Below, piece by piece: positions 27,215 through 36,267 of a stretch of 64,000 nt of DNA. Every line of letters begins with the position of its first letter. The first letter of the stretch is position 1. This DNA comes from Chondrus crispus (lineage: Eukaryota; Rhodophyta; Florideophyceae; Gigartinales; Gigartinaceae): assembly GCF_000350225.1 (NCBI RefSeq), contig NW_005179013.1, positions 62,001 to 126,000 of the forward strand, read 5' to 3'. The notes under the pieces were generated by a model. It was not told where the DNA came from and made no database searches. It saw nothing but the letters and a program-made list of their open reading frames with translations. The translations under genes and the position numbers were made by a program.

Positions 27215-30200
27215 TTAGTTGCAACTATCTAAACGCGAGCCACCAATCCGCTCTCGAGCATGCAAACAAGTTGCTTCTGCTTTCCAAACCAGTTTCCAGA
27301 CGTCTTTGCCGAGGCTGTCCAAAGCAGAAAGGTCTTCCAGAAGGGCTCGCTTCGCCTCTTCACCCAATGCGGTTAATGGTTTCACTTTGTGCACTTCTCC
27401 GTGACAACGATACAGGTCTTCAGCAATCTCTTCAAGTTGCCCATTTGTTTCCCTGCATCGTTCCCAACGGCCCGAAGGCAGTCCATCAAATCTTGAAAAC
27501 CCCTCAAAAGACTTTTGAATTCTGACCAACTGAGCTTTCAATGTTTGCGCAGTGTCTACACACGTCGATACGGTTCTTTCAAAATCAGCAAAGGCCTCAG
27601 CACGTTCAGTTTCCCGCTCAAGCTCCTTGCGAGCTTGTTCTAATTCCTCTTTTCTCCGGACAATGGCTCTTTCAAACATTTCCTTGTGTTTGAGCTCTTC
27701 AGCAGCCTTCGCTTGCTCGTGCTGGATTTTCTCTGATCTAGCCTTCGCCTCCGCTTCCGCCTGATGATTGATCTGAGCAGGTGCCGGTGCATCTCTGCCA
27801 TGCGCGATTTCGGAACGTGTATCCCTAATAATGCCATTCGCAGTTGGTTGCAGCTGGCTAGGTTCTTGCAGGCCTCCGCTAACAGGAGTAATCTGTGTGG
27901 TTTCTGGTCTTTGCCTTTTCAGTCTTTCAAGCTGTGTTTCTGCTTCCTCTTGCACCGAGGTTGGGTTGCTCTGATTGACACCTTCTAAATTAAATCGTAC
28001 TCTCTTTCGCTTTGAAGAATCATGGGGGGTGCAGTATGTCCCATCCGAAAATATGGAAGCTCCCTGAGGACGTTCACCTTTTGGTACTACTGGAGTAATC
28101 GCATTTTTGACCGCTTCGTGACCCGCGTCAGGTTGGGGCAGGTGCGGTCTTTCAGCTAATAATGGTGGCACTGGTGGGGTTTCTTTCTGGACACTGGCGG
28201 CCTCGCGAGGGGCACTCAATGGTCGACCGGAGAATGGTGCATCGGAGGAGAGTCGTCCTGGCATTCGGCCGCTTAACCGATCAAGAATCGATGGCTTCTT
28301 AGGTGCGGTCGTCGGAGTTGAAACAAGGCTCACTTCAGGCACCTCTTGACGATCGTGCAAAGAACGCAGCTGTGCAGGCACAGGTATGGGCCCCGTAGAG
28401 CCAGCTCCTGGAAAGCTAACAGGTTTCTTAGAACGCAAACTTGCTGAAGTGACACATGGTAATTTCGAGAGGTCATAATCCTGTGCACCTGACCCTGCGA
28501 TAATATCAGAGCAAGTCAGACCAGCGGACTTGCTCTCTACGAGTTTGGATGGCCTCCGTTTCCACTTATACGCATTGGCCTCGCTAAAACTCTGGGATGG
28601 CAATTGAATCGCCTCAACATGAGCGTTTCCTAATCCATGCGCAGGATTCAGCCCAAGAATCGAGCAGAATTCGACTGTGTCCTCGTGCCCATCAAAGCCA
28701 AGTTGTGATGTCAGATCTGAAACTGCTATAGTATCTGAACTGGATGCGTTTCCATGTGTAGAATTGAGCACCGATAAAGCGTGGCACCGGATTCGTGTAA
28801 ACTGCGTTTGCAACAAGCAGGACATTAAGTATGGGGCAGCCCTTACACACGCAAAGTAAGCATAATAGTTCCCAATTGACGATGATGCCGATTTCACTAT
28901 ATGCAGAGCAAACTGAACCGGCACACTGTTCCGAATTTTCCTCTCAAACCCCGTACACAGCTGGACACAAGTTTGGGCGTTTGACATCTGCGTTAGTATG
29001 TAGTACGCTTGCATCTCCGCCTCGTTGGGAGCTGTGGGAAGGCCCTTCTCTCGCCTCAGATCGTACATCTCCCGAAGTGAGATAAAGCACTTGTCCAGCT
29101 GCTCTCTGTTTTGCTTCGACGAAAACTTGTCTGGGTCGGTGCCAGTGAGGCGGTGTTCTGACATGATATGGAAGCGAACACTTTCTTCGTTCACCTTAAT
29201 GCATTGCTCATCCATCACACCTTGAAATGTGAAGTCCTGCCGCAGAGACCGAGTTCTATCCCAAACAAAATTGTGAACATCGACAAAAGAGCGCTCAGTG
29301 TTGTCGCAAATTTGTTTTAGATACTCCATGGTGCGGACGAGCACGGCGGGTGGTCGAACTTCCTCCGGCTGCGGGTTCTCACTGATGGCCGCGGACCGGC
29401 GATACTTTTTCACCGCCATTGCCGCATCCGGTTGACCCCCTTGTGTCTCGAAGAATGAGATGTCTCGCTGCAGAATCCTTTCGGAAATTTCTTTCTCCGG
29501 ACACATCGTTTGGCATGTACCAACGAATTGCGTCGCGTCTGCCAGACTCAGCTTTGCACCAACATTCCTCCACGCACTGCCATTGTTGGTATCTTCTCTC
29601 ACGACCCGCTTTGAAGATTGTGCCTGGACTCCAAGTCTTTCCCCTGACATTTGTCTAGATTGTTCCCCTGAGTGGTTCGGCTTATTGTTGTTGACTCCCA
29701 CTTCAGGTTTTTTCGACTTGCCACGACCGTTACGCCTTAAACGAGCGACTTCCCGCTCCTTTTCGGCGATGCTTCTTTGCAGTTGCGCCTTCTCTTGCTC
29801 CCAGCTCACTCTCGTATTCGTCATAGTTTGCATGTCGTGCGCAAGAACGTTCTGGGTTTGAAAACCCGGGCCAGGGCCCAAAGTACGTGGACCAGGCGGC
29901 CCCGGAGTGAACTTTGTATTTAGGTCTTGTTGGTTTCCCCCCGCAAACATTGTGTGAGCGACACTCTGTGGGTGTTCCTGCACGGAGTTTTCCATGCGAG
30001 CAATGGGATCGTCTGGGGTTGTCCGGCCAAAGGGAGCTGCATCTTGAGGCCGCGTATGACCGTTGTCATCGCTGTTGCGGTTACTCGTCTTCTGCAAGTG
30101 AGGAGGACGGTTTCGATATTTCACTTGCAAAGGCTCGCCTTTGAACAAGGGCAGTCCGTCAAGTGCTGCCTTCGCTGCACTAACATCCGTGAAAGCAATG

Positions 30201-31291
30201 ATCGCGGTACGTTTCTGCGCGCCACTGTGCATCGTGCGCGCTTTTGTACTGACGGAGACCACCCTTCTATCCGAGATATTATCAAAGAGGTTACGGATGG
30301 CCTCCTCAGTGAATAGCTCTTTCGGAACAAAGGAAAATAGCAGCTCATTCGACATGGCTGTTGACTGATGAGGCCGCGGCTCGTAATGCGGTTCGGGGTA
30401 GTCTTGATCCATGGAGGTTTGTGGATTTGTCCCAGGCATGGGCCCCTCCTTGAAATACAGCACCTGCAATGAATTGTCGTGGTCCTGACGAATATGCTGC
30501 ATGGCGGTGGTGGCTTCTTGCGGAGTCCTGAACGAGATAACAGCGGTACGCTTTCCATCTCGTGCCGTGTTAGAACCGCGGAGCGACACTTCAATCGGAT
30601 AGACGTCGGGGTACTTCTTGAAGTGGTCAAGGACTGCCTCTCGACTAAACATCCGTTGAGGAACGCGCGGGAGCATGAGCTTGGAGGACAAACGGCGCCC
30701 ATTCGGACCATGCGGGAATCCTGCTGAAGGACGTTGCGTTCGATGCCCAAAGGGGACCTGCCCATCCCTAGATCCTGATGAGGTCGCAATTGGAGCAGGG
30801 CCGTTTCGGTTTCGTCCTTGATTGACCGGCCCACGGGGAGCAAATGGGTCGGCAAGTTCCGACGAAGGGCCAGCCTGGGTGCCGAAAGCGGTGCCGGTAT
30901 GCTGCAGTCCAAAATCTGAAGCATTTTGATTGCTCGTGCTCGCGAAGGCGCTTGGTCTTCCGGCTGCAGAGAAGCCGGGGTGGGGTTGACCAAATGCGAA
31001 GTTAGAGGGCCTGTCGGAACGGCCAGGGCGGCTTGCGGGATGCGACGGTGGGGGGGCGAGGAAAGGGTCTGCAGTCAAGGGACGCGAAAAAGGATCTGGA
31101 GCTGTGGAAGCACCCGAAAAGCGATTCTCTGAGGGGGGGATGGAAAAGGGGTCAGTGCGGGATGGGGCGGCAAACGGATCGCCAGTCGCAGAAGGCAAAG
31201 GAGCGAACGGGTCTCCCGGTTGGTAGCCACGGCCTGACCTGTTGGCCTTCGAGTGGTTACGGTTTTCGTGGTTATTGCTTCCGAAGACCAT
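27215..31291 (-). CDS. SAC3: SAC3/GANP-family mRNA export scaffold (TREX-2) with two RRM-like domains
   Basis: The open frame extends upstream, but ATG 31291 (MVFGSNN) is the likely start, giving 1,358 aa; the upstream 106 codons look like leader sequence. Residues about 20-90 carry repeated DPF motifs and scattered FG. RRM-like domains lie at about 200-285 and 315-395 (RTAVISF and RTAIIAF as RNP1-like strands). A short coiled coil precedes the SAC3 domain at about 585-880, with the signature GTCQTMCPE and the block FVWDRTRSLRQDF. A charged coiled coil lies near 1177-1240. In yeast and animals SAC3/GANP scaffolds TREX-2 at the nuclear pore and couples transcription to mRNA export. BUB3 is divergent from it across a 1.2-kb gap. 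The gene is uninterrupted. Identity as a SAC3-domain protein is firm; the RRM calls are by pattern. Confidence 0.92.
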   Translation of the reverse strand: MVFGSNNHENRNHSKANRSGRGYQPGDPFAPLPSATGDPFAAPSRTDPFSIPPSENRFSGASTAPDPFSRPLTADPFLAPPPSHPASRPGRSDRPSNFAFGQPHPGFSAAGRPSAFASTSNQNASDFGLQHTGTAFGTQAGPSSELADPFAPRGPVNQGRNRNGPAPIATSSGSRDGQVPFGHRTQRPSAGFPHGPNGRRLSSKLMLPRVPQRMFSREAVLDHFKKYPDVYPIEVSLRGSNTARDGKRTAVISFRTPQEATTAMQHIRQDHDNSLQVLYFKEGPMPGTNPQTSMDQDYPEPHYEPRPHQSTAMSNELLFSFVPKELFTEEAIRNLFDNISDRRVVSVSTKARTMHSGAQKRTAIIAFTDVSAAKAALDGLPLFKGEPLQVKYRNRPPHLQKTSNRNSDDNGHTRPQDAAPFGRTTPDDPIARMENSVQEHPQSVAHTMFAGGNQQDLNTKFTPGPPGPRTLGPGPGFQTQNVLAHDMQTMTNTRVSWEQEKAQLQRSIAEKEREVARLRRNGRGKSKKPEVGVNNNKPNHSGEQSRQMSGERLGVQAQSSKRVVREDTNNGSAWRNVGAKLSLADATQFVGTCQTMCPEKEISERILQRDISFFETQGGQPDAAMAVKKYRRSAAISENPQPEEVRPPAVLVRTMEYLKQICDNTERSFVDVHNFVWDRTRSLRQDFTFQGVMDEQCIKVNEESVRFHIMSEHRLTGTDPDKFSSKQNREQLDKCFISLREMYDLRREKGLPTAPNEAEMQAYYILTQMSNAQTCVQLCTGFERKIRNSVPVQFALHIVKSASSSIGNYYAYFACVRAAPYLMSCLLQTQFTRIRCHALSVLNSTHGNASSSDTIAVSDLTSQLGFDGHEDTVEFCSILGLNPAHGLGNAHVEAIQLPSQSFSEANAYKWKRRPSKLVESKSAGLTCSDIIAGSGAQDYDLSKLPCVTSASLRSKKPVSFPGAGSTGPIPVPAQLRSLHDRQEVPEVSLVSTPTTAPKKPSILDRLSGRMPGRLSSDAPFSGRPLSAPREAASVQKETPPVPPLLAERPHLPQPDAGHEAVKNAITPVVPKGERPQGASIFSDGTYCTPHDSSKRKRVRFNLEGVNQSNPTSVQEEAETQLERLKRQRPETTQITPVSGGLQEPSQLQPTANGIIRDTRSEIAHGRDAPAPAQINHQAEAEAKARSEKIQHEQAKAAEELKHKEMFERAIVRRKEELEQARKELERETERAEAFADFERTVSTCVDTAQTLKAQLVRIQKSFEGFSRFDGLPSGRWERCRETNGQLEEIAEDLYRCHGEVHKVKPLTALGEEAKRALLEDLSALDSLGKDVWKLVWKAEATCLHARERIGGSRLDSCN

Positions 31292-32486
31292 GACTGCAGA
31301 AGGGTGACGTTGAGATGGATACAAGAGTGGGAGCGACTTCCTGCTTGACAAAGGGAGAGGGTACGGCAATAGGGTAGGAACTGCAGCAGCGGTGAGACAG
31401 ATTGTAGTGGCTGCCAGCCGTGGCGCAGTTCCGATATCAGTTGTTGAGGGGCTGGAGAAGCCGCTAAGGTGACAGTTAGTGTTTGCAGGCAGGCCTCCGG
31501 GGTCGCGGAGGGATACAAAAGCGAGTCTTACGTGTATTTGTCGAAAAGTGCGAAATGTGCAGTAAGAGGGAGAGACGAAGAGAAGGAGCGGTTGCAACGT
31601 GATGTTCAATTAAATTTAAAATTTGGGCGAGGTATCATAAGTTATTGTGTGATCCACCAGAGATTGCTCTTTGACGGTAGAATTAGAGTTCCTGGAATCA
31701 CTGTGACCGGTATGATCTGCTGCAGGTTGCGTCAAGTATTTGCCGACACTCCAGTGGGCTGCTCCCTACAGCTCATGGTTGATCTTCAAAACGCATTTAC
31801 CGATAATTTGCTAAACCGCAGCCCCACGGAAACTGGTCTCGACCATTGCTGCACGCTTGCAATCCACCACTACGATTCATACCGCGAGGATCTTTTCAAA
31901 AGAGACTAATTCGAATTTGGCCCGGCGTTCTCAATTCCATCTAAAACAGTTCTGCCGGTTCTCACTTGTCGTTGGTTTGCCAGGACAGCCATTCTCAAAC
32001 AGCAATACTATGGTTCTGTAGCCAGTTTATTACAACGAAAAGACGCATCGTCCATCTCGTAAATCCGCAAAAAGGGATCTGCGTGTAAATTGAATATCTT
32101 TCGAAAGCAAACCTTGCAGATGCCGCGATCCCTACACTGATTCTTGTTCATGAAGAAACAGTCTTCCCCTTGTTATGCGAGACAACTGCTGCGAAGCACG
32201 GCAACTTGCTTTAAGGGAGATGCAAAGATACTGTTTGTTTAGCTGATCTCAAATCTGCAGGATACTCTGGTACAGCAATAGAAAAGGTGAATAAAGCCCT
32301 GCCACGTCCTTCAATAAAGAGCGTCCCAAATATCAAAAAAATTCACCCAGACCAACTTTTACGTTTTTCCCAGTCTCACCCTTACGAAATAGCCAGACTG
32401 TGATCACCTCCACCTCCAATGCGAAGACCACCCTCGCGAAGGGCACTCTTTCGAGTAGCCCTCCAAGCCGCTCATCAGCCATCACG
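31292..32486. other. Shared upstream region of SAC3 (-) and BUB3 (+)
   Basis: The two genes diverge from here, so both promoters must lie in this 1.2 kb. A 146-codon plus-strand frame (31469-31909) has no recognisable domain and overlaps the SAC3 leader. No clear TATA box or other element can be assigned. Confidence 0.5.
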
Positions 32487-33521
32487 ATGGCCGCCCCACC
32501 TCTGATCGCTCTCGACCCCGCACCTCCAGATGCCGTCTCGCGCGCCTCGTTTTCCCACTCTGGCGATTCCGTTCTCGTATCCACTTGGGCTGGCACGCTC
32601 TCTGTGTACACGTCGTCAAACGGCTTGCTCAAAGCCGAAGCACCTAAGTCATCCCGCCCCTTGCTGGACGCGACTTGGGCAGGCGCTACCGGTGATGCCC
32701 TAGCCGCCGCTACAGTCGACGGACGCGTACTGCTCACCTCCCCGAAGGAGTCGGCCTTTGCGCCATGGACGGAACTGGGAAGACACGATGATGCCGCGAG
32801 ATGCGTCGTGTCCTTCGGGGATGTCCTCGCCACGGGCTCCTGGGACTCTTCTGTGAGACTGTGGGATGGACGCACGGAAAATGCAGAAGCTATGAAGGTT
32901 GACGTCGAAGGAAAAGTATATGCTATGTGTCGATGCGGGGAGGACTCTGTGGCGGTGGCTACTTCGTCCCGACGTGTGCGTATCGTGGATAGGAGGAAGC
33001 CGGAGAAATTTGTGCACGACAAAACACCTCCGACCCTCCAGTATCAGCTTCGTGGTCTTAGCGCACGCGCGGATGGAGGTCAGTACGTTGTCGGGAGTAC
33101 AGGGGGTCGTGTGGCAGTAGAGTGGCTCGATGGAAAGGAGGAGCCATTTTCGTTTAAGTGTCATCGAGCAGATGGTCTTTCGTTTCCGGTGAACACTATT
33201 GCGCATAACGGTAAGTATGGCTCTTTTGCGACGGGTGGCGGCGATGGGCATGTCTCATTCTGGGATGGAGCGGCCAAGAAAAGAATTGCGCAATATCCGA
33301 GATACCCCACTAGTGTCGCAAGTATTGGTTTTGACGGGAATTCAGACAGGATGGTCATTGCTGTATCGTATACATTCGAGGAAGGGGAGAAGGATCATCC
33401 CCCAGATGAAGTGCATATTGTCAAAGTTGATGACGCGCACATAGCGACAAAACAGGATAAAGGAAAGGTCGAAGAAGTGACAAGGGTAACGCAGAACAAG
33501 CCCGCACTGACAGAAACATAG
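32487..33521 (+). CDS. BUB3: BUB3 spindle-checkpoint WD40 protein
   Basis: The longest frame begins at a GTG (32400). ATG 32487 gives 344 aa, the usual BUB3 length. The protein is a single WD40 beta-propeller: LATGSWDSSVRLWDGR in blade 3, a VGSTGGRVAVEWLD blade, FKCHR followed by FPVNTIAHN, FATGGGDGHVSFWD, and YPRYPTSVASIGF with a VSYTFEEGE block. This series is characteristic of BUB3 rather than the related RAE1, which lacks the YPTSVAS form. In other eukaryotes BUB3 brings BUB1 and BUBR1/Mad3 to kinetochores in the mitotic checkpoint. No break or intron was seen. The 229-codon minus-strand frame over its 5' half is a shadow. Confidence 0.93.
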   Translation: MAAPPLIALDPAPPDAVSRASFSHSGDSVLVSTWAGTLSVYTSSNGLLKAEAPKSSRPLLDATWAGATGDALAAATVDGRVLLTSPKESAFAPWTELGRHDDAARCVVSFGDVLATGSWDSSVRLWDGRTENAEAMKVDVEGKVYAMCRCGEDSVAVATSSRRVRIVDRRKPEKFVHDKTPPTLQYQLRGLSARADGGQYVVGSTGGRVAVEWLDGKEEPFSFKCHRADGLSFPVNTIAHNGKYGSFATGGGDGHVSFWDGAAKKRIAQYPRYPTSVASIGFDGNSDRMVIAVSYTFEEGEKDHPPDEVHIVKVDDAHIATKQDKGKVEEVTRVTQNKPALTET

Positions 33522-34674
33522 TGGAAAGTGTAATCTCGTGTCCACATTGATCGAGCATCCGAGCTGTAAGTCTCCATCAGTTCGGTTCATGCAAACGCGA
33601 CTGAGCGTCGGCCATAAATACCACCGAACGTTTCACCGATGAACAGTACTTTTACGGAACTGATCAATTGCTAATTCTCTCTATCGATTGCTCCAGTGAT
33701 AGCGTTATATGCGAACATTAACATCCTTAATGTCTGCTGCTATCGCTTCAACTTCTTCATTGGTTGACACAGTTGCACCCCCTTTCAATTAACTCGATTC
33801 TTTCCATCGCTGAAGACTGTTTTGTCTTGAAAGTTACGAAGTGAAGTGGGAATGAAATCAATGCATTAGTGCGTAAGCTCTAGTTTTCACAGTTAAACGT
33901 GGAGATTGTTGATCTATCTTTGGTCTGCATGTTCGGATCTGTCAGATTGTTGGAAGTGGACAAGGGGATTCAGCTAATTGGTCGTCTTACCCAGGGATGT
34001 ACTGCATCTACTATATACTTTCATAGGATCCTTATTAAGGTCTTCCAGGTGTTTTCGGCAGGCTTTCGACTCGGTGACGTGGAAACTCCGGACTCCAGTT
34101 TGCGAGGTGTGTGTGTTGACAAGATGGCAATATTGGCTCCCGGAATGCATCATTGCTGGCAACAATGCAATCTTTGCAAAGGTCCACATTTCGTAAAAAA
34201 CATTTCTACAAAAACCCAGCAAGGTATGTACTCTCATCTCCCAATCATAATCCCTGGAAAATGAGGATCATCCAATCAATTACTACCAGATGACGTCGTA
34301 CAATACCATGTCAACTTCTATCCCTACTGTACTTGTAATTTATGCAGGTCATGTGCGCAGTTTTTTTAACATCTACTTCAACCCTGTAAGCCAGCGAAAC
34401 GCTGCCATTTCATCCATTCATGCGACAAAAATAGGGGCCGGCTCTAGATACCGTAGAGTATCAAACACTTCGTTACCAGCTGGTTGTTACGAATCTACTT
34501 CATTAGCTCGCATCGTTGACCTCGTCCTCCCAAGGCCCATGTCGCCAAGCCGTGAGAGTCGATCAGAACCCTCTCGACGTTCATTTGTCCTTTCAGCAGA
34601 GTTCCACAGCACGCTCTATCGCCGCGAAACCGAACCCCCGCCCCTACCGAATCTGTCGACCTCTGCCATCTGCA
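33522..34674. other. Intergenic region between BUB3 and the Nudix gene
   Basis: No gene is supported. A 121-codon frame (33899-34264) has no domain and unremarkable composition. The promoter of the Nudix gene should lie at the right end. The Nudix frame is open upstream to a TTG at 34516, so coding sequence may begin earlier through an unseen exon. Confidence 0.45.
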
Positions 34675-35589
34675 ATGCCACATGAGGGCACGCTACCATT
34701 CAACGCCTCGGTTTCCCGAAATAACGAGGAATCAGATGTACTCTTTTCCCGTTTACGCTCGCTTCTCCCACAGTCGCCGCTTCACCTTTCCTTGGGAAGA
34801 CGAGCTTCGGTCGCACTAATATTGCGCCAGCGACAAGTCGAGAACACTGTTGTCCCCGTAGCTTGTGCGCTATCCTCCCTTGAACTTCTGTTCATTCAAC
34901 GCACAGCCCGGCCCACAGACCCATGGTCTGCTCATATTGCTTTTCCAGGCGGTCACCGAGAACAGAAGGACGATTCTGACCTTCACGCAGCAGTTCGTGA
35001 AACTCACGAGGAGGTCGGTATCGATTTGACAGTCCCAGGCAACTATCGCGTGCTCGGGCGTCTTTCAGACAGGCCATTCCGTAGCGACAACAAATCGTCA
35101 GCATGTGTCCTCTGCGCGTTTGTCTTTCTACAGATGCCATCGGCAAACCCTGAGCTTTCACCGCAACCCACTGAGGTCGCCAAGGCCTTCTGGACTCCGT
35201 TGGATGTCCTACACGGTCGGGAGGTGAAGAAGGAACATATTATAACCATGCCTACGCAAGATGGATGGATATATGACCTATGGAAGGTTCTCGGATTTTC
35301 GAGAATGCGCATGCCCGCTATTGAAGTGTTGCAATATGCGAATGATTCTGTGGCTGTTGCTGATGTGATTGTACCTGATGTATTATTGTGGGGTATGACG
35401 CTTGGTTGTGTTGGAGATCTTGTTCAGTCCTTCGGAGGGAGACGTGTCGATTGGCCTGCTGCTTTGCCAGAAAACAAGTTAGCGGCAGGGTTACTCAGCG
35501 TTCTTGCAGAAGGTTTGTGGTGGGTATGTGACTATGGCAAGGGGCGAAGTGGGGTGAGAGACTACATGTTGATCGAAGATTCTCGATAG
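34675..35589 (+). CDS. Nudix hydrolase of the CoA-diphosphatase-like (NUDT7/NUDT8) subgroup
   Basis: The first ATG in the frame is at 34675, giving 304 aa; the frame is open further up only to a TTG. The Nudix box is GGHREQKDDSDLHAAV followed by RETHEEVGI. There are 14 residues between the second Gly and RE, one more than the general box, which is the spacing of the CoA-diphosphatase subgroup. The metal-binding REThEE residues are intact, and the upstream AHIAFPGG strand is typical. The family cleaves CoA or acyl-CoA to phosphopantetheine and 3',5'-ADP, often in mitochondria or peroxisomes. The C-terminal ~110 residues (WGMTLGCVGDL) are longer than in bacterial members. Substrate is inferred from the subgroup only; another Nudix substrate is possible. 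Confidence 0.85.
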   Translation: MPHEGTLPFNASVSRNNEESDVLFSRLRSLLPQSPLHLSLGRRASVALILRQRQVENTVVPVACALSSLELLFIQRTARPTDPWSAHIAFPGGHREQKDDSDLHAAVRETHEEVGIDLTVPGNYRVLGRLSDRPFRSDNKSSACVLCAFVFLQMPSANPELSPQPTEVAKAFWTPLDVLHGREVKKEHIITMPTQDGWIYDLWKVLGFSRMRMPAIEVLQYANDSVAVADVIVPDVLLWGMTLGCVGDLVQSFGGRRVDWPAALPENKLAAGLLSVLAEGLWWVCDYGKGRSGVRDYMLIEDSR

Positions 35590-35884
35590 GAAGATATCGT
35601 CATTCAGGACTTCGGATAGTAGGGGAGCTTGCAGCTACGAAGCACTCATCCATAACACATCTCATTCGTGCGGTATGGTGCTCTGATTCAAGTCCCAACT
35701 CCAGACTTCGTTACACTCCAGACTTCGTTACTGTCACTGCCGAGGGTTGCTAGAGAATAATGCAGGTAAGCTGCACACAAGAAGCGTTCATCTCACAAAC
35801 TGTGTTGATATCTCAAGGGCACTGAAGAAACTCAGACCATGAAACTGCACCAGCGAAAGTCGCCTTACCAAGACACATGACATG

Positions 35885-36136
35885 CTAACCGAACGGCATA
35901 TCTGGGTAATACAGCATGATGTACGTTTCCCCGTGTACCTTCCCCGCTGAGCCGACGCCCTCCCAGACAAACTGGAAACGCTTGGCGTTGCCATATGGCC
36001 CACCTTCGGCTTGATGCCCTTCACTTAAACCACTTTTCACTAGAATTCGTTTCACTGAAATTCGTTTGTCGCAATCATCGATCATTCCTGACGAGTACTT
36101 CACATCTGCATCGGATATTTTCATAGTCAGTAGCAT
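35885..36136 (-). CDS. Possible small protein, 83 aa, unknown
   Basis: A minus-strand frame beginning at ATG 36136 lies 131 bp after the NOC1 stop on the same strand. Its C-terminal half (GGPYGNAKRFQFVWEG, then GETYIMLYY) has a protein-like composition rich in aromatic residues, unlike the usual shadow frames. No family is recognised. It could be a small gene, the last exon or tail of a decayed gene, or chance. Confidence 0.3.
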   Translation of the reverse strand: MLLTMKISDADVKYSSGMIDDCDKRISVKRILVKSGLSEGHQAEGGPYGNAKRFQFVWEGVGSAGKVHGETYIMLYYPDMPFG

Positions 36137-36267
36137 TTTTTCTTTATGAGAACACACTCCTCTGCGCAGCCCTGTTTAAGCAAATGTCCGGTCTTCATTC
36201 TGAAAACTTACCCCGCAGTCCTCATATCCTACGCTGGACTCCTAGCCATTCCTCAACTCCACCTTCA

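Noticed and set aside
27215..31609. SAC3 start at 31609
   Set aside because: The 106 extra residues are low-complexity leader-like sequence; ATG 31291 begins a more typical N-terminus.
31469..31909. 146-codon plus-strand ORF between SAC3 and BUB3
   Set aside because: No domain, overlaps the SAC3 leader, composition unremarkable.
32333..33022. 229-codon minus-strand ORF opposite BUB3
   Set aside because: Shadow of the BUB3 coding region; no recognisable domain.
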